Assembly: GCA_027579435.1 (NCBI GenBank)
Contig: JANBPK010001358.1
Location: forward strand, 1 to 20,660
Source: Candolleomyces eurysporus
Lineage: Eukaryota; Basidiomycota; Agaricomycetes; Agaricales; Psathyrellaceae
Reading direction: 5' to 3'
Length of the DNA stretch: 20,660 bases
This document shows positions 9,042-18,215 of this stretch, piece by piece. Position 1 is the stretch's first letter. Each line of letters opens with the position of its first letter. A program made the position numbers and the translations under genes. Below the pieces are notes generated by a model. It did no database searches. It saw only the letters and a program-made list of their open reading frames with translations, and had not been told where the DNA came from.

Positions 9042-9546
9042 GGTCTTAACTTGACATTTAGGGCCGGTGTTGCCTCAAAATGATTCAAGTCAAGAGTATT
9101 TTCTTTACTGCCTAAGATTGAAAAACTTAAAGCCACAGCAATATCTTCTTCTTGAGCTCTATGAAAGCTCGCTTTGCCTATATCAGATTCAGAGGTTTGC
9201 CTAAACCAGATTCAAAGGTTTGCCTCTGAATAGTCTTTTCTTTGGCTTTGCAAAAATTCAATGAGTAGGTAAATACTCATTGACCAAAATATAAAACTGG
9301 TTCACTTGAGTTCCTGGTACTTCTTTTAGTATCTTGAGGTCTTTCCAATTTTAACTGTGCTTATTCCTCTTTTTGAGCTGCATCTTCAGCTAAGTAATCA
9401 GCTGGAGTAGAACCCAGCCTCGCAAAGTAATACATTTTGTTTGAGTTCATAAACCTAGTCCATGCGATAGCAGACCAAAATAGAAACCCTCACTCTAATC
9501 AAGAGAGATGAATATGCAATTCACCCTCCTTGCAGTGGGCTCCAAA
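9042..9546. other. Leader / decayed 5' gag region of gypsy-like element
   Basis: This lies between the gag remnant and the LTR. Minus-strand frames hold several stops; one short stretch (MNSNKMYYFARLGSTPADYL, from ATG 9448-9450) looks protein-like and may be the original gag start. Immediately inside the LTR edge the minus strand reads tttggagcccactgc, where a primer-binding site would be expected, but I cannot match it to a tRNA with certainty. A short duplication lies at 9184-9225. Confidence 0.4.
9184..9225. repeat. Short tandem duplication, 23-bp period
   Basis: cagattcagaggtttgcct (9184-9202) recurs with one change at 9207-9225, separated by aaac. It is probably a replication-slippage duplication within the decayed gag leader. 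Confidence 0.7.
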
Positions 9547-10108
9547 TGAAGAGATTGTGAATGGTGAGACAACTAACACACACTCAACACCACACCTAAC
9601 ACCAACTCAAAGTTGAGCCATGCGAGATAAGTAGTATGTATAAACCTTTTGTAGTTGTGCCACACCGAAATCAGGGGTGTGAGTATGGGAGTAGTGTAGA
9701 ATATTAAGAATAGACAGATTCTTCTCTCTTGTGCACACTGATTCCAAGTAATCAAGTGTACTTGATAGTCACACAGTCAACCAATAAGGTTGTATTTTTA
9801 TAGCTTTATCTTTCCTTTAACTTAGTATTATGCCATACAAGATAGAAGTCACCAATCCAATCAATTGCAAACACAAAGTAACACAAATAAAACGGCAGTA
9901 ATTCTCTGGGAAAACTATGCTACAAGAGTCCGTTGTATATATATTCTTTGGGGCTGCGTGATCACTGAAACTTGGTAAATAGGTGTACACAAGATTTATA
10001 AATAAAAGAGTCCGGGCCCCAGCTAGAGAGAGNAAAAAAAAAGAGATAAAAAGAGGGTATTGAATATGCCAAGGTGCTGCAGTGCCACTTCTGTGCTCAT
10101 GCTGTGAC
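9547..10108 (-). repeat. LTR of the old gypsy-like element (approximate limits)
   Basis: Positions 9547 to about 9845 match 20360-20660 at roughly 80 percent by eye over the whole compared length. This includes a conserved TATA box (minus-strand GCTATAAA, 9797-9802), ttgtgcacac and gtgtgagtatggg blocks. Similarity stops at minus-strand TTCA (9547-9550), which would be the CA end of an LTR. The other end is set tentatively near minus-strand GTCACAGCA (about 10108). Many differences from the partner are CG in one and TG or CA in the other, here mostly TG/CA, pointing to methylation-linked decay. A single N lies at about 10033 beside an A-run. Confidence 0.6.
9797..9802 (-). promoter_or_regulatory. 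TATA box in old LTR
   Basis: TATAAA on the minus strand, within a GCTATAAA block shared with the related LTR at 20606-20611, so it is conserved between the two copies and correctly oriented for the minus-strand element. Confidence 0.5.
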
Positions 10109-12311
10109 TATTAATAGATCATTTTTGCCTTTTCCAGTTCACCAAATAGGATGCCAAAGTTGATCAAGGATGGTTGGTCTACAGCTATACCAACCACTGC
10201 CTTGGTGTGCCTTTGCTCAAGCTGTGTGAAGAGGAGTTGGACCTTCATCAATTGAATGATATTATCCTGGAAAATCCCTGGTGACCACTTTTCCAGGTTA
10301 TCTCTTTTTGTGAACAACCTTCCTTTCAGAGTATTTTGAGCTCCTTTCTCATGCTGTGCCAGCCATCATGCCGTTTGATGTGCTGAAACCTTGCCATGCA
10401 TCTCTTTGGGTGCTTAGGGACTTGTCCCACTGCTCTAGCACTGAATATACTTGATTAATGTGAGGCCGCACAAGAGGTCAGGTACCTTTAGTGCCTAGGA
10501 AACCTCCTTTATTGCCTGGTAGTGAAACTGAGTCTGCAGGTTAGGCCATTTGATCTGAAGCAGTGCCAACTGGCTAACGCACTAAACCCTAATCTCGGGT
10601 ATATGGCAAGCATGCCTCTAAGTTGGCAGCCCTTAAGTAGACTCCAACTCTCATGATCCTAAGAGTAGTGCACTCTTTCATTATCCTTTGCACTGTGCAA
10701 GTTATCTCAAAACTGGAAAGGTTGTGTAGTGTAGAGATTATGTAGACACAACTGTGTATTGTGAACAGGTTATTCAATAAACAGGTATTTATTTGCAAAA
10801 AAGTGAACATGGTCATATCAGAGAGTTGAGATAGTGGCTGACCATGACTCAGATGTGACAGGGACTCCATTATTGATCCGATCCACCTTGCACTTCCCAT
10901 TTTGATGACATGTGAATTTTCCTTCCCATGTCTCCTTGCCACTAGGCAACCATTTTGATGCAGAGATTACCATTGACCTACCATTTAGACATGTAGGCTT
11001 CCATTGATTCACTATTTTGATGTGTAGGTTACCATTGACCCACCATTTAGATATGTAAGCTACCATCTGCTCACCTTATCTGTGTCCTGAGTACCTTTCC
11101 TGACCTAATCAGTGTCCCGCTAACCATGGCTTGCAATTCTGGCAAACAAGTGGCCATCTCCTACCTCTTTGTTGTGTTGGAGGTAAGTTGCATACCATTT
11201 AGTTAGTACATGAATTTATCCAATCCTTAGCTTTTGAGGAATGTAATCTAATATAATGTATATAGGGTGCTGGCCATGACCAGGGGTTTTGCTGATGTTG
11301 AAGCAGAAGCAGGCAAATAGTTGAAGGAGAACAGCAGCAACATTTGAATTGGAAGAAGCAAGAATACACCAAAAATCAGAGACCAGTGGCTGGGGTGATG
11401 GCTACAGATGCCAGAAGCACTGTCTTGATGCAAGATGATATTTCATAGTATCCAAGTAAAAAAATGCCTTGGAAAAATGTCCCAGACCACTGCCATGCAA
11501 AGCAGAGGCCACTTCCCATAGGTTCCTCTTATAACCCAGACCTTGACATATCAGTTGGAACACACTGACCCCAACCTCCCATGTAGCAATGTCTCTAGGC
11601 AGTTCCAAGTTGTCTCCTTCCCTGTGTTTGTGTTTGTTGCTTTTATACATGCACAGTTTTTGCTGGTGCATAGTGGAGGTAAAAGTCCTTCCTAATGGTA
11701 GCAATTGTTATGGAGTACCCTAGGTTGTTGAGGGGTTCAACAAGAGCTTCTGAGGTATGGACATTGTACATGGGGTGAGATAGACCAAAAGGTGAAGTTG
11801 CTCTTGGTAACAAGGAGTTGGAGAGTGATGACAAACATGAATCAAGATAATGGAGATTTGTGGTCCTGATGTGTAGCGCAACCAAGTAAGAACCATATGA
11901 AAGAGATTCCCTCTTGGATAATGTTCTTTTGGTTTTTTGGTTGGTTCTGGGGAAAGAGGGTTGGGGAGTAGAAAGAATGGGACTAGAAAGAGGATCCCAG
12001 TCATGTTTCCAAGAAAGAGGGTCATTGAGAAAAGGGAAAGCAAGTTCCTCTTCAGTAACAGAGAAGATTGAAGACAATGTTGCTGATGTGATTGGTTACT
12101 TGGAGGCCAAAGAAGTGTGTAACCACTGGTTTGTCTGGATATCTTTCAAAGCACATAATATCCACAACAAGTTTTCCTTCTTTGTAGCAATACTAGTGCA
12201 ACTAGTTTGCAGGCAAGTGGCAACAATGGGGTATCAAAAAGAGAAGTTAATTGGTCAATGGCATGGCTGATGGGGATTGTGCAAGTGAACTCTCTGAGGA
12301 TTGGTGTTAAG
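10109..12311. other. Unassigned AT-rich region between LTR and copia element
   Basis: No recognisable gene. Minus-strand open frames of 60-144 codons occur (for example 11643-12077 and 11402-11704) but show no motif, lie in different frames and end without splice sites that I can defend. The stretch includes the 31-bp tandem repeat at 10964-11056. It ends at the 3' LTR of the copia element. It may be host intergenic DNA, a decayed gene or older repeats. Confidence 0.5.
10941..11075. repeat. 31-bp imperfect tandem repeat
   Basis: Three full units lie at 10964-10994, 10995-11025 and 11026-11056, flanked by partial units on both sides. Each starts ag(g/a)(t/c)t followed by (a)ccattga and ends in an atgt or gtgt. 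Units 1 and 3 are more alike than either is to unit 2. The unit length is not a multiple of three, so this is not a simple protein repeat. Confidence 0.7.
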
Positions 12312-12873
12312 TGTTGAACAGCCATGTTCGCAGAAGAGGGCGATCCTACTGAACTCGCCATTGCAAGTACAGGGGAACAACCTGCGCAGAAACGTAGCCC
12401 TAGAATACTGAGTATGATCTGACATCATACCTTGCTTGGTGCTTTGATGGAGGGAGAGGGGTTGTTGATGCTGAGTGTGCTGTAAGCGTGTGTAGAAGAG
12501 TACTTGGTAGTACGAGTTGTTCTGTAGAAACTAGCTACTACAAGAGGGCTATTTATATGTTTCTACTATGTGACAGTCACGTCACAATAAGTCACTCAAC
12601 TGGTCTGTGCGCCAGTTGGCTGACTGAGCATTGCGTGCTAAGCACGTCATGCTGACTGAGCCTGTGACGTAGTACAATAGGCTACTGACTAAGGGTGACG
12701 TAGTATGATGTACATGAAACATGATATCTACGTATGTCGAACTTCTGGCCAAGTCCAGACCTATCTAATAATAGACTACTACGTGTAACTACATGTCCAT
12801 ACGTGTACTATGTCATGTGATAGGTAAGTGATTAGGCGCTGGATAAGACGCCCATTTCACGTAAAGTTCAACA
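12312..12873 (-). repeat. 3' LTR of copia element
   Basis: The 562-bp LTR starts TGTTGAAC and ends GTTCAACA, so it has TG...CA ends within an 8-bp inverted repeat, and is preceded in element orientation by the polypurine tract. It contains a TATA box on the minus strand (12550-12557), two copies of gtgacgtagta on the plus strand (12664-12674, 12694-12704) and two of gctgactgagc (12619-12629, 12651-12661). Repeated short motifs upstream of the TATA box are what an LTR enhancer would show. Confidence 0.85.
12550..12557 (-). promoter_or_regulatory. TATA box of copia LTR
   Basis: TATAAATA on the minus strand, about 315 bp into the LTR, downstream of the repeated TGACG-type motifs in element orientation. 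It would direct transcription toward the LTR end; in a complete element the equivalent box in the 5' LTR drives the genome RNA. Confidence 0.6.
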
Positions 12874-12885
12874 CTCCCCCATGCG
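12874..12885 (-). other. Polypurine tract
   Basis: On the minus strand gcatgggggag lies directly before the TGTTGAAC end of the 3' LTR, the position where plus-strand DNA priming occurs in LTR retrotransposons. It is about 30 bp after the pol stop codon. Confidence 0.7.
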
Positions 12886-12917
12886 ATCTATACGGTGTGT
12901 ATAGTCTAGCATCAGAC

Positions 12918-14768
12918 TTAGTGAAATACTAGTCCGAGTGACTTGCGGAATAATTCAAACTTCACTCTGCCTAAAGGCTTAGTGAAGATATCCGCAGGGT
13001 TGTCATCTGTGGGAATATAGAATAAGGATACATCCTCATTCTCAACGTACTGCCTGATCAAGTGGTAACGAACATCTATATGCTTTGTTCGTCGTTCTTG
13101 AACCGGGTTGGAGGCATTAAAAATGGCTCCTTGGTTATCCACATAGATCGGCACCAGAACTTGCATAGGAATGCCAAGTTCCTTCAGAAGAATCCTCAGC
13201 CAAATGACTTGCTTTGCGCAGTCAGATAGAGCCATATACTCTGCTTCCGTCGAGGAAGTGGCGATGGATTTTTGAGTGTACGATTTCCAAGAGACAGCAC
13301 CAGATGCAAGAAGGACTAGGTTGCCCGTTTGCGAGAGCCTGTGCGTAGGATCTTGGGCATAGTCGGAATCAGTGTATGACTCAAGACCTTGACCAAGGCC
13401 TTTGCGCCCCTCGAATACTAGTGAGTACTTTCTTGTACCTGCCAAGTATTTCATTATATAAAGAGCTTTTGAAAGGTGCTCTTCAGTAGGGTTAGCGCAA
13501 TGCTGTGCCATTTTAGTCACAGCGTAGGCAATGTCAGGTCGAGTTCCCAGCATCAAATAGAGCAGGGATCCGATTACAGACTGGTATTTGCGGGTAAGAA
13601 CCGCATTGTTTGGACCTTCATATTTCGCGGGATAATATCCCTCGACCATGGGAGTCCGAGCTGGTTTGGCATTGGCCATGCCAAAGCGCTCAAGGACCTT
13701 CTCCAAGTACTTGGTCTGATCAAGCTTGATCGTATTACCATTGTACTGGATAGTCATGCTGAGAAACTCGGTAGGCGTTCCAAGGTCTCTGCATTCCCAT
13801 ACTCGCATGAATTCCACTTTCTTTTGGTCAGCTAGGACCTTTAGACCAAAGAAGATGATGTCGTCAACATAGGCGACCATTATCACTATTCCATCTTGGT
13901 CACGGTATATGAAGATACCGGAATCCGAGTGCAGCCTTTTAAAGCCCAGTTTGCGCACGGATTTCTCAAGTTCAAGCCACCACGCACGGGCTGCTTGCTT
14001 GAGGCCATATATGGCACGGTGGAGGCGGTAGACCTTCCGCTCCTGGCCTTTGGCAACAAAGCCTTCAGGTTGATCCATATAGATTTCTTCGTCTAGCTTA
14101 CTGTAGAGGAAGGCAGTCTTCACATCTACGGCGGTCATATACCACCCAAACAGGGCTGCTAGAGCGAAAACGAAGCGTACGCTTTCATAGCGAACTACTG
14201 GGGAAAATAGTGCTTCGAAATCTATTCCCTCGACTTGAGAGAAACCTTTGGCAACAAATCGGGCGCGTTTGCGACCATCCGATTTGATATCATAGACCCA
14301 TCTGCCTTTGATAGTCTTCCGATTTTTCGGTAGTTCGACGAGTTCAAAGACTTGGCGGCTTTTGAGAGCATCAATCTCATCAGCCATTGCCTGTCTCCAT
14401 TCCCTTTGTTCCGACTCAGGTAGTCGGAGAATATCTCGAAAGGTCCATTCTTTTGGACTTTTATTATTGGTAGGAAGTTTCTCAATTTCCACGTTGGGAA
14501 CTGCCTGGGCTAGCAGATGATTGAGAAAATCTACTCCCCCATCCTGACACAGTTCGGCAAGAGTTGCACGCTCTCTGCCCTTCTGTTCATATTCCATAAG
14601 CAGCTCCTCAACTTCTTCCACCTCACTGTCATGTGGGGTGGAGACACAACTAGTTGCCGTTGAGTATTCCCCAGAATCTGGGTTCTTCCGCTGCCTTTTA
14701 ACTCGCTTTGTCTGTGACGCTGGAGGAGGCACACTTCCCTTAATAGGGCCCTGGCGGGCAGCAGAACT
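12918..14768 (-). CDS. pol: Copia reverse transcriptase and RNase H
   Basis: This is the C-terminal part of the copia polyprotein. A 604-codon reading from 14732 contains the copia RT: WRQAMADEIDAL near residue 112, VDVKTAFL (Asp203, first catalytic residue), YGLKQAARAWW near 242 and YVDD at 288-291 with both catalytic Asp. RNase H follows with TDSDYA (454-459), EAEYMA (496-501), VDNQGA (531-536) and HIDVRYH (551-557), so all core acidic residues are present. The frame is open to its natural stop just before the polypurine tract. The upstream limit here is the N at 14769; deleting that base joins this frame to the preceding segment. The protein copies the element RNA into DNA in cytoplasmic particles. 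No inactivating change is visible. Confidence 0.95.
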   Translation of the reverse strand, partial: SSAARQGPIKGSVPPPASQTKRVKRQRKNPDSGEYSTATSCVSTPHDSEVEEVEELLMEYEQKGRERATLAELCQDGGVDFLNHLLAQAVPNVEIEKLPTNNKSPKEWTFRDILRLPESEQREWRQAMADEIDALKSRQVFELVELPKNRKTIKGRWVYDIKSDGRKRARFVAKGFSQVEGIDFEALFSPVVRYESVRFVFALAALFGWYMTAVDVKTAFLYSKLDEEIYMDQPEGFVAKGQERKVYRLHRAIYGLKQAARAWWLELEKSVRKLGFKRLHSDSGIFIYRDQDGIVIMVAYVDDIIFFGLKVLADQKKVEFMRVWECRDLGTPTEFLSMTIQYNGNTIKLDQTKYLEKVLERFGMANAKPARTPMVEGYYPAKYEGPNNAVLTRKYQSVIGSLLYLMLGTRPDIAYAVTKMAQHCANPTEEHLSKALYIMKYLAGTRKYSLVFEGRKGLGQGLESYTDSDYAQDPTHRLSQTGNLVLLASGAVSWKSYTQKSIATSSTEAEYMALSDCAKQVIWLRILLKELGIPMQVLVPIYVDNQGAIFNASNPVQERRTKHIDVRYHLIRQYVENEDVSLFYIPTDDNPADIFTKPLGRVKFELFRKSLGLVFH

Positions 14769-14769
14769 N

Positions 14770-15068
14770 GGGGCCGGGATCCCCCTTCTTAATTGTCTGC
14801 GAGCGAGGAGGCGACTTTCGAGTCGGCGACTCCCCTATAGCTCTCCTAAAGGACTTCTCTCCAGCCGTCTCACGGAGTATCTCCGTGGGNCGCTTTCGTT
14901 TCACCATAGACATTGCCTGAACAAGTAGGAATCTTTACCTGACGCCCTGAGCGTGTTCTACGCTCCCCCTGACGAGGTTCCTCGGCGGGTCGTCTAGGTG
15001 GCTCATCGTCGTCAGACTCATTCCCGTCGGAAAGAGGAGACGAGGCTCTTTGTGGATGGGACGAGAAA
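14770..15068 (-). CDS. pol: Copia pol linker between integrase and RT (frame split by N bases)
   Basis: This low-complexity, charged segment links integrase to RT. It includes an acidic stretch (DGNESDDDEPPRRP) and the copia hallmark RTRSGRQVKIPTCSGNVYGE before RT. Two N bases bound it (14769 and 15069) and one lies inside (14890). At each N the frame breaks; leaving that base out restores one open frame from integrase through to RT with no stop. I therefore read all three as surplus base calls, not mutations. Confidence 0.8.
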
Positions 15069-15069
15069 N

Positions 15070-17129
15070 CCCCTGCGCTTGGAGCACGTCTGGAGTTCTT
15101 CCTCAGAGAATTCTGATTGCTCGTCTTTTGAATCACGATCGTTCCTCGGTAGATGGACCGAGGTGTAACGCGGAAGGGTGAAACCCTTGGCTCTCGGGAA
15201 CAATGTCTCATCGAACATTGCCTTTATGCCAATATGTACCGAGTTATTGCTACAACGCATAAACTGGTACCCTTTGACTCCTTTTGGGAATCCAAGGAAA
15301 ATCATGGGAACCGCTTTAGGAGACAACTTGTTCCTGCGCGTCTCTGGACTCATCCAGACCCATGCAAGGCAACCGAACACCCGTAGTTTGGAGATGTCAG
15401 GTACTTCGCCAGTAAGCAGTTCCGTCGGCGTTAGCCAATTAAGGCGGCGAACTGGAGTACGATTATAAACGTACACTGCATGCTGCACAGAGAATTCCCA
15501 CCAGGAATCAGGAATAGAGGCGTAATGGCGCATAGCCTCAGCCTTATCCATTATAGTCCTGTTCAAACGTTCCGCTCTGCCGTTTTGTTGCGGCGTTCTC
15601 GGCGCTGAGGCCATCACCTCTATGCCTAGCTCCCCCAGGAGTTTGGCAAAGGCGAGAGACTTATACTCTCCACCGAAGTCGGACATAACCGATTTAATCT
15701 TCGTGGAGTACTGTGTTTGGACCCAGGCGTTAAACGTCCTGAAGGCTTTCAAAGCCTCGTCTTTTGTCCTAAGACAGACAATCCAGCAGTATGAAGTATG
15801 GTCATCGAGAAATGATACAAAGTACCTATACTTGTGGTACGACTGTATCGGGAACTGTTTGAGATCTGTATGAATTCTACCAAAGGCGGCCTTAGCACGC
15901 GTGCCAGAACTAGGGAATGATGCACTAGGCATCTTACCCTCGGCACACCCGGAGCAAATTCCGGTGTCTTTGGGAATCCGAAGATCCTTAGGGAAGTTCT
16001 TGGTATGGCGAGAAGCCTGTTTAAGAACATCGATGGAAGGGTGTCCGAAACGCTGGTGCCAGGTTTCGTAACTAGCCGCGTAAACGACAGTGTGGGCATT
16101 AAATGATTCGACCGGATCCTCGCGGGTCGGTCTAGTCCAATAGACGGTCTGCCCTTCAGACGCGGGGCGAGCCTCTAGGCTCATGCGTCCGGCGCTGTCC
16201 TTCAAGGTAATCCTCTCAGAGTTACCCTGAATGGAATGACCGTCCTGGAGAAATGATCCCAGAGATAGCAACTTCTCTTTGAAGCGCGGGACATAAAAGA
16301 CGGGATAAAGCCGGGCGACATGTTTTCTGCCTCCAACGTGGAAAGCAAGGAAAACTGTTCTGCGACCAGCTATGTCTACATTAGTAGACGCCGTTGTTAC
16401 CCTTTTGTCTGAGACAGGTTCGTAATCAACGAGATCTTGTCTGCAGTTAGTAAAGTGACGACTCGCTCCAGAGTCCAAAATCCATCCCCAATTCTTATTC
16501 TTTCTAACAATCACACTCTGGTCTGACCGAAGGCAAAGATGTTCTAATTCAGCACTTTGACAGGCGAAAAATACATCTAGACTACTACTACGGGAAGCGA
16601 CACTTAAGTCAGCATTGCCTATAGGAGCCTTCGTTAGCGACCTGTGAGGTGAGTTAGTAGAATGAACGACGTACCCGCAACCTTCACCATCCAAACACTC
16701 GGAGCAGTTCTCCAGATGCCTGGCAGCCTCTTCGGCTGTCATCATCGTGTTCCAGGTGTCCCACGACTCTACCCACTTGTTATGTTTGGCCAGGAAGAGC
16801 CAATGATAGCCCTTCCTGCAGTCATAATGTGGCTTATCGCCATAGTGGATCTCAAACCCGTACTGACCCTCCACCCAGCAGTACTCCTTCGGGATGATTA
16901 CATCATTGTTTGGAGCAAAATCCTGCCAGGGCACCACATCAATAGTCCCAGATGGGAAAATCCTCAGGGCATTGCCCTTGTGGTGCAGACTCTTGCGGAA
17001 TTCCACAAGAGAGTCCTGGACGGACACCCAGTCCTGCCATGGGTCAAAGACCCATTCGTTAGAACCATGGAAGATCCGAGTGACCCAGCGCTTCGGTAAG
17101 ATCTTCCTGTTCTTCTCGTCGTGCTCCAA
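15070..17129 (-). CDS. pol: Copia protease and integrase with an unrecognised N-terminal region
   Basis: A 703-codon frame starts just after TAG 17139-17141 and continues to the N at 15069. Residues 1 to about 210 match no copia domain I know and are rich in Trp, His and Cys (C84, C104, C142, C145, C151). The aspartic protease active site is ILDSGASRHFTN (DSG at 219-221). The integrase zinc-binding HHCC motif is H358, H363, C392, C395, and the DDE triad is Asp422 (RIHTDL), Asp484 (MSDFGGEY) and Glu520 (NGRAERLNR). All key residues are present, so protease and integrase look functional. The start codon is uncertain because this reading is in the same frame as the preceding one and may be translated as part of gag-pol. 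Confidence 0.93.
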
Positions 17130-17138
17130 AGGGATCGG

Positions 17139-18215
17139 CTAATCGATACATCCTTTGGTAGCGCAGGCAGCTAGTTCCGCTCTCAACTCCTCTGGTTCGA
17201 AATCGTTGTCGAACGATCTCGGCTTAAAACGTTCTGCTGAGATTTCATTAGCGATGTGAGTGTAGTCATGACAATCGTCAATATCAAACTCACTGGTCTG
17301 TGGAGCCTCGTAGTCAGGCAAAGGAGATCTTGATCTCTTGCGACTTTCAGGCTGCGACCCGATCAAGACAAAGTCGAAGTCCCCCTGTTCGGTCACCTCC
17401 ATTATCTCCGTCATCGGAGACGGGGATCTAGATGGAGCCATCTCCAAGTCCTTGTCCTTTTGAAGGACATCCGGGTCTTGACGGACACCGGAATTTATCT
17501 CCAGCTTCTTCATAGTCTGGGTGGTCTTACGTACCCCTAGACGAGAAGCTTCTCTGCGCGATGCCTCAACTGCAGAGTAGATGGACGGAGGAGTGGGCCT
17601 CTTCTGAACCGGCACTTCCCGCTCAATACAACTAACAGCGCCACTCCCAGTGATAAGAGTGACAGTGTGCATTTTCTTGGGAGCAAGAGGGGTAGGAAGA
17701 GGGCGAGGAGGACGAATGGGAGGAGGAGTGTATTTAGAGCGTGGGTGAATTTTGTGGTTTGGGGAGAAGAAATCGATGGGTTTGGAACCTCCTGGTCCTT
17801 TATTTCCCCCGAGAGTAATCCTGGGAAAAGGGGTGTCGCCCCATCTGCCACCTGTGATCGAGAATTTAGTCGATCTGTCCTTGAGTTTCTTACTCTGGAC
17901 CGGGGTTTCCGTATTTCTGCTTATTTCCTCCATAAGTTCCAGAATGGTCAACGGACTATCCGATTTAATGGGAGGATGTTCAGGGAGGGCCTTGCGGTTT
18001 CCTCGAGCAGTCATACGTCTGTTGGTTTTTGGGACGAACAGTTTGGTAGAAGGGGCAGGAGGATAGTAATGGATGGCGACGTTAGTCTGCAACATCCTGA
18101 GAGAACCACTCGTAGTGGTGATGGTAACGTCCTTGAACCGTGACTTGATGTCTGCAGGTTGAGGGACGAAGTCAAATGAAGAGTCAGATGATCCTTCAGA
18201 TGAGAAGGAGCGCAA
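17139..18215 (-). CDS. Unrecognised Pro/Ser/Arg-rich region between gag and protease
   Basis: This frame of 358 codons lies between the nucleocapsid-like end of gag and the protease part of pol. It is rich in Pro, Ser, Arg and Lys (PPPIRPPRPLPTPLAPKK, APSRSPSPMTE, RKRSRSPLPDYE), with a possible nuclear localisation signal (KRSRSP), and looks disordered. It ends at TAG 17139-17141; the next codons run in the same frame into the protease-integrase reading, so one stop separates them. At its start it overlaps the end of gag in a different frame and is joined by a one-base shift near 18215. Ordinary copia elements have a short spacer here; with the first 210 residues of the next frame this makes an insert of over 550 residues. 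Function unknown. Confidence 0.7.
   Translation of the reverse strand: MRSFSSEGSSDSSFDFVPQPADIKSRFKDVTITTTSGSLRMLQTNVAIHYYPPAPSTKLFVPKTNRRMTARGNRKALPEHPPIKSDSPLTILELMEEISRNTETPVQSKKLKDRSTKFSITGGRWGDTPFPRITLGGNKGPGGSKPIDFFSPNHKIHPRSKYTPPPIRPPRPLPTPLAPKKMHTVTLITGSGAVSCIEREVPVQKRPTPPSIYSAVEASRREASRLGVRKTTQTMKKLEINSGVRQDPDVLQKDKDLEMAPSRSPSPMTEIMEVTEQGDFDFVLIGSQPESRKRSRSPLPDYEAPQTSEFDIDDCHDYTHIANEISAERFKPRSFDNDFEPEELRAELAACATKGCID

Noticed and set aside
11643..12077. Minus-strand frames of 144 and 107 codons left of the copia LTR, considered as a host gene disrupted by the element
   Set aside because: They overlap in different frames, show no motif, and no defensible splice sites join them. Left as unassigned sequence.
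16662..17099. Plus-strand open frame of 145 codons
   Set aside because: It overlaps the protease-side frame on the opposite strand and has no domain features.
17667..18143. Plus-strand open frame of 158 codons in the copia element
   Set aside because: It is antisense to the copia gag-pol spacer and shows no motif; the minus strand is continuous with gag and pol.
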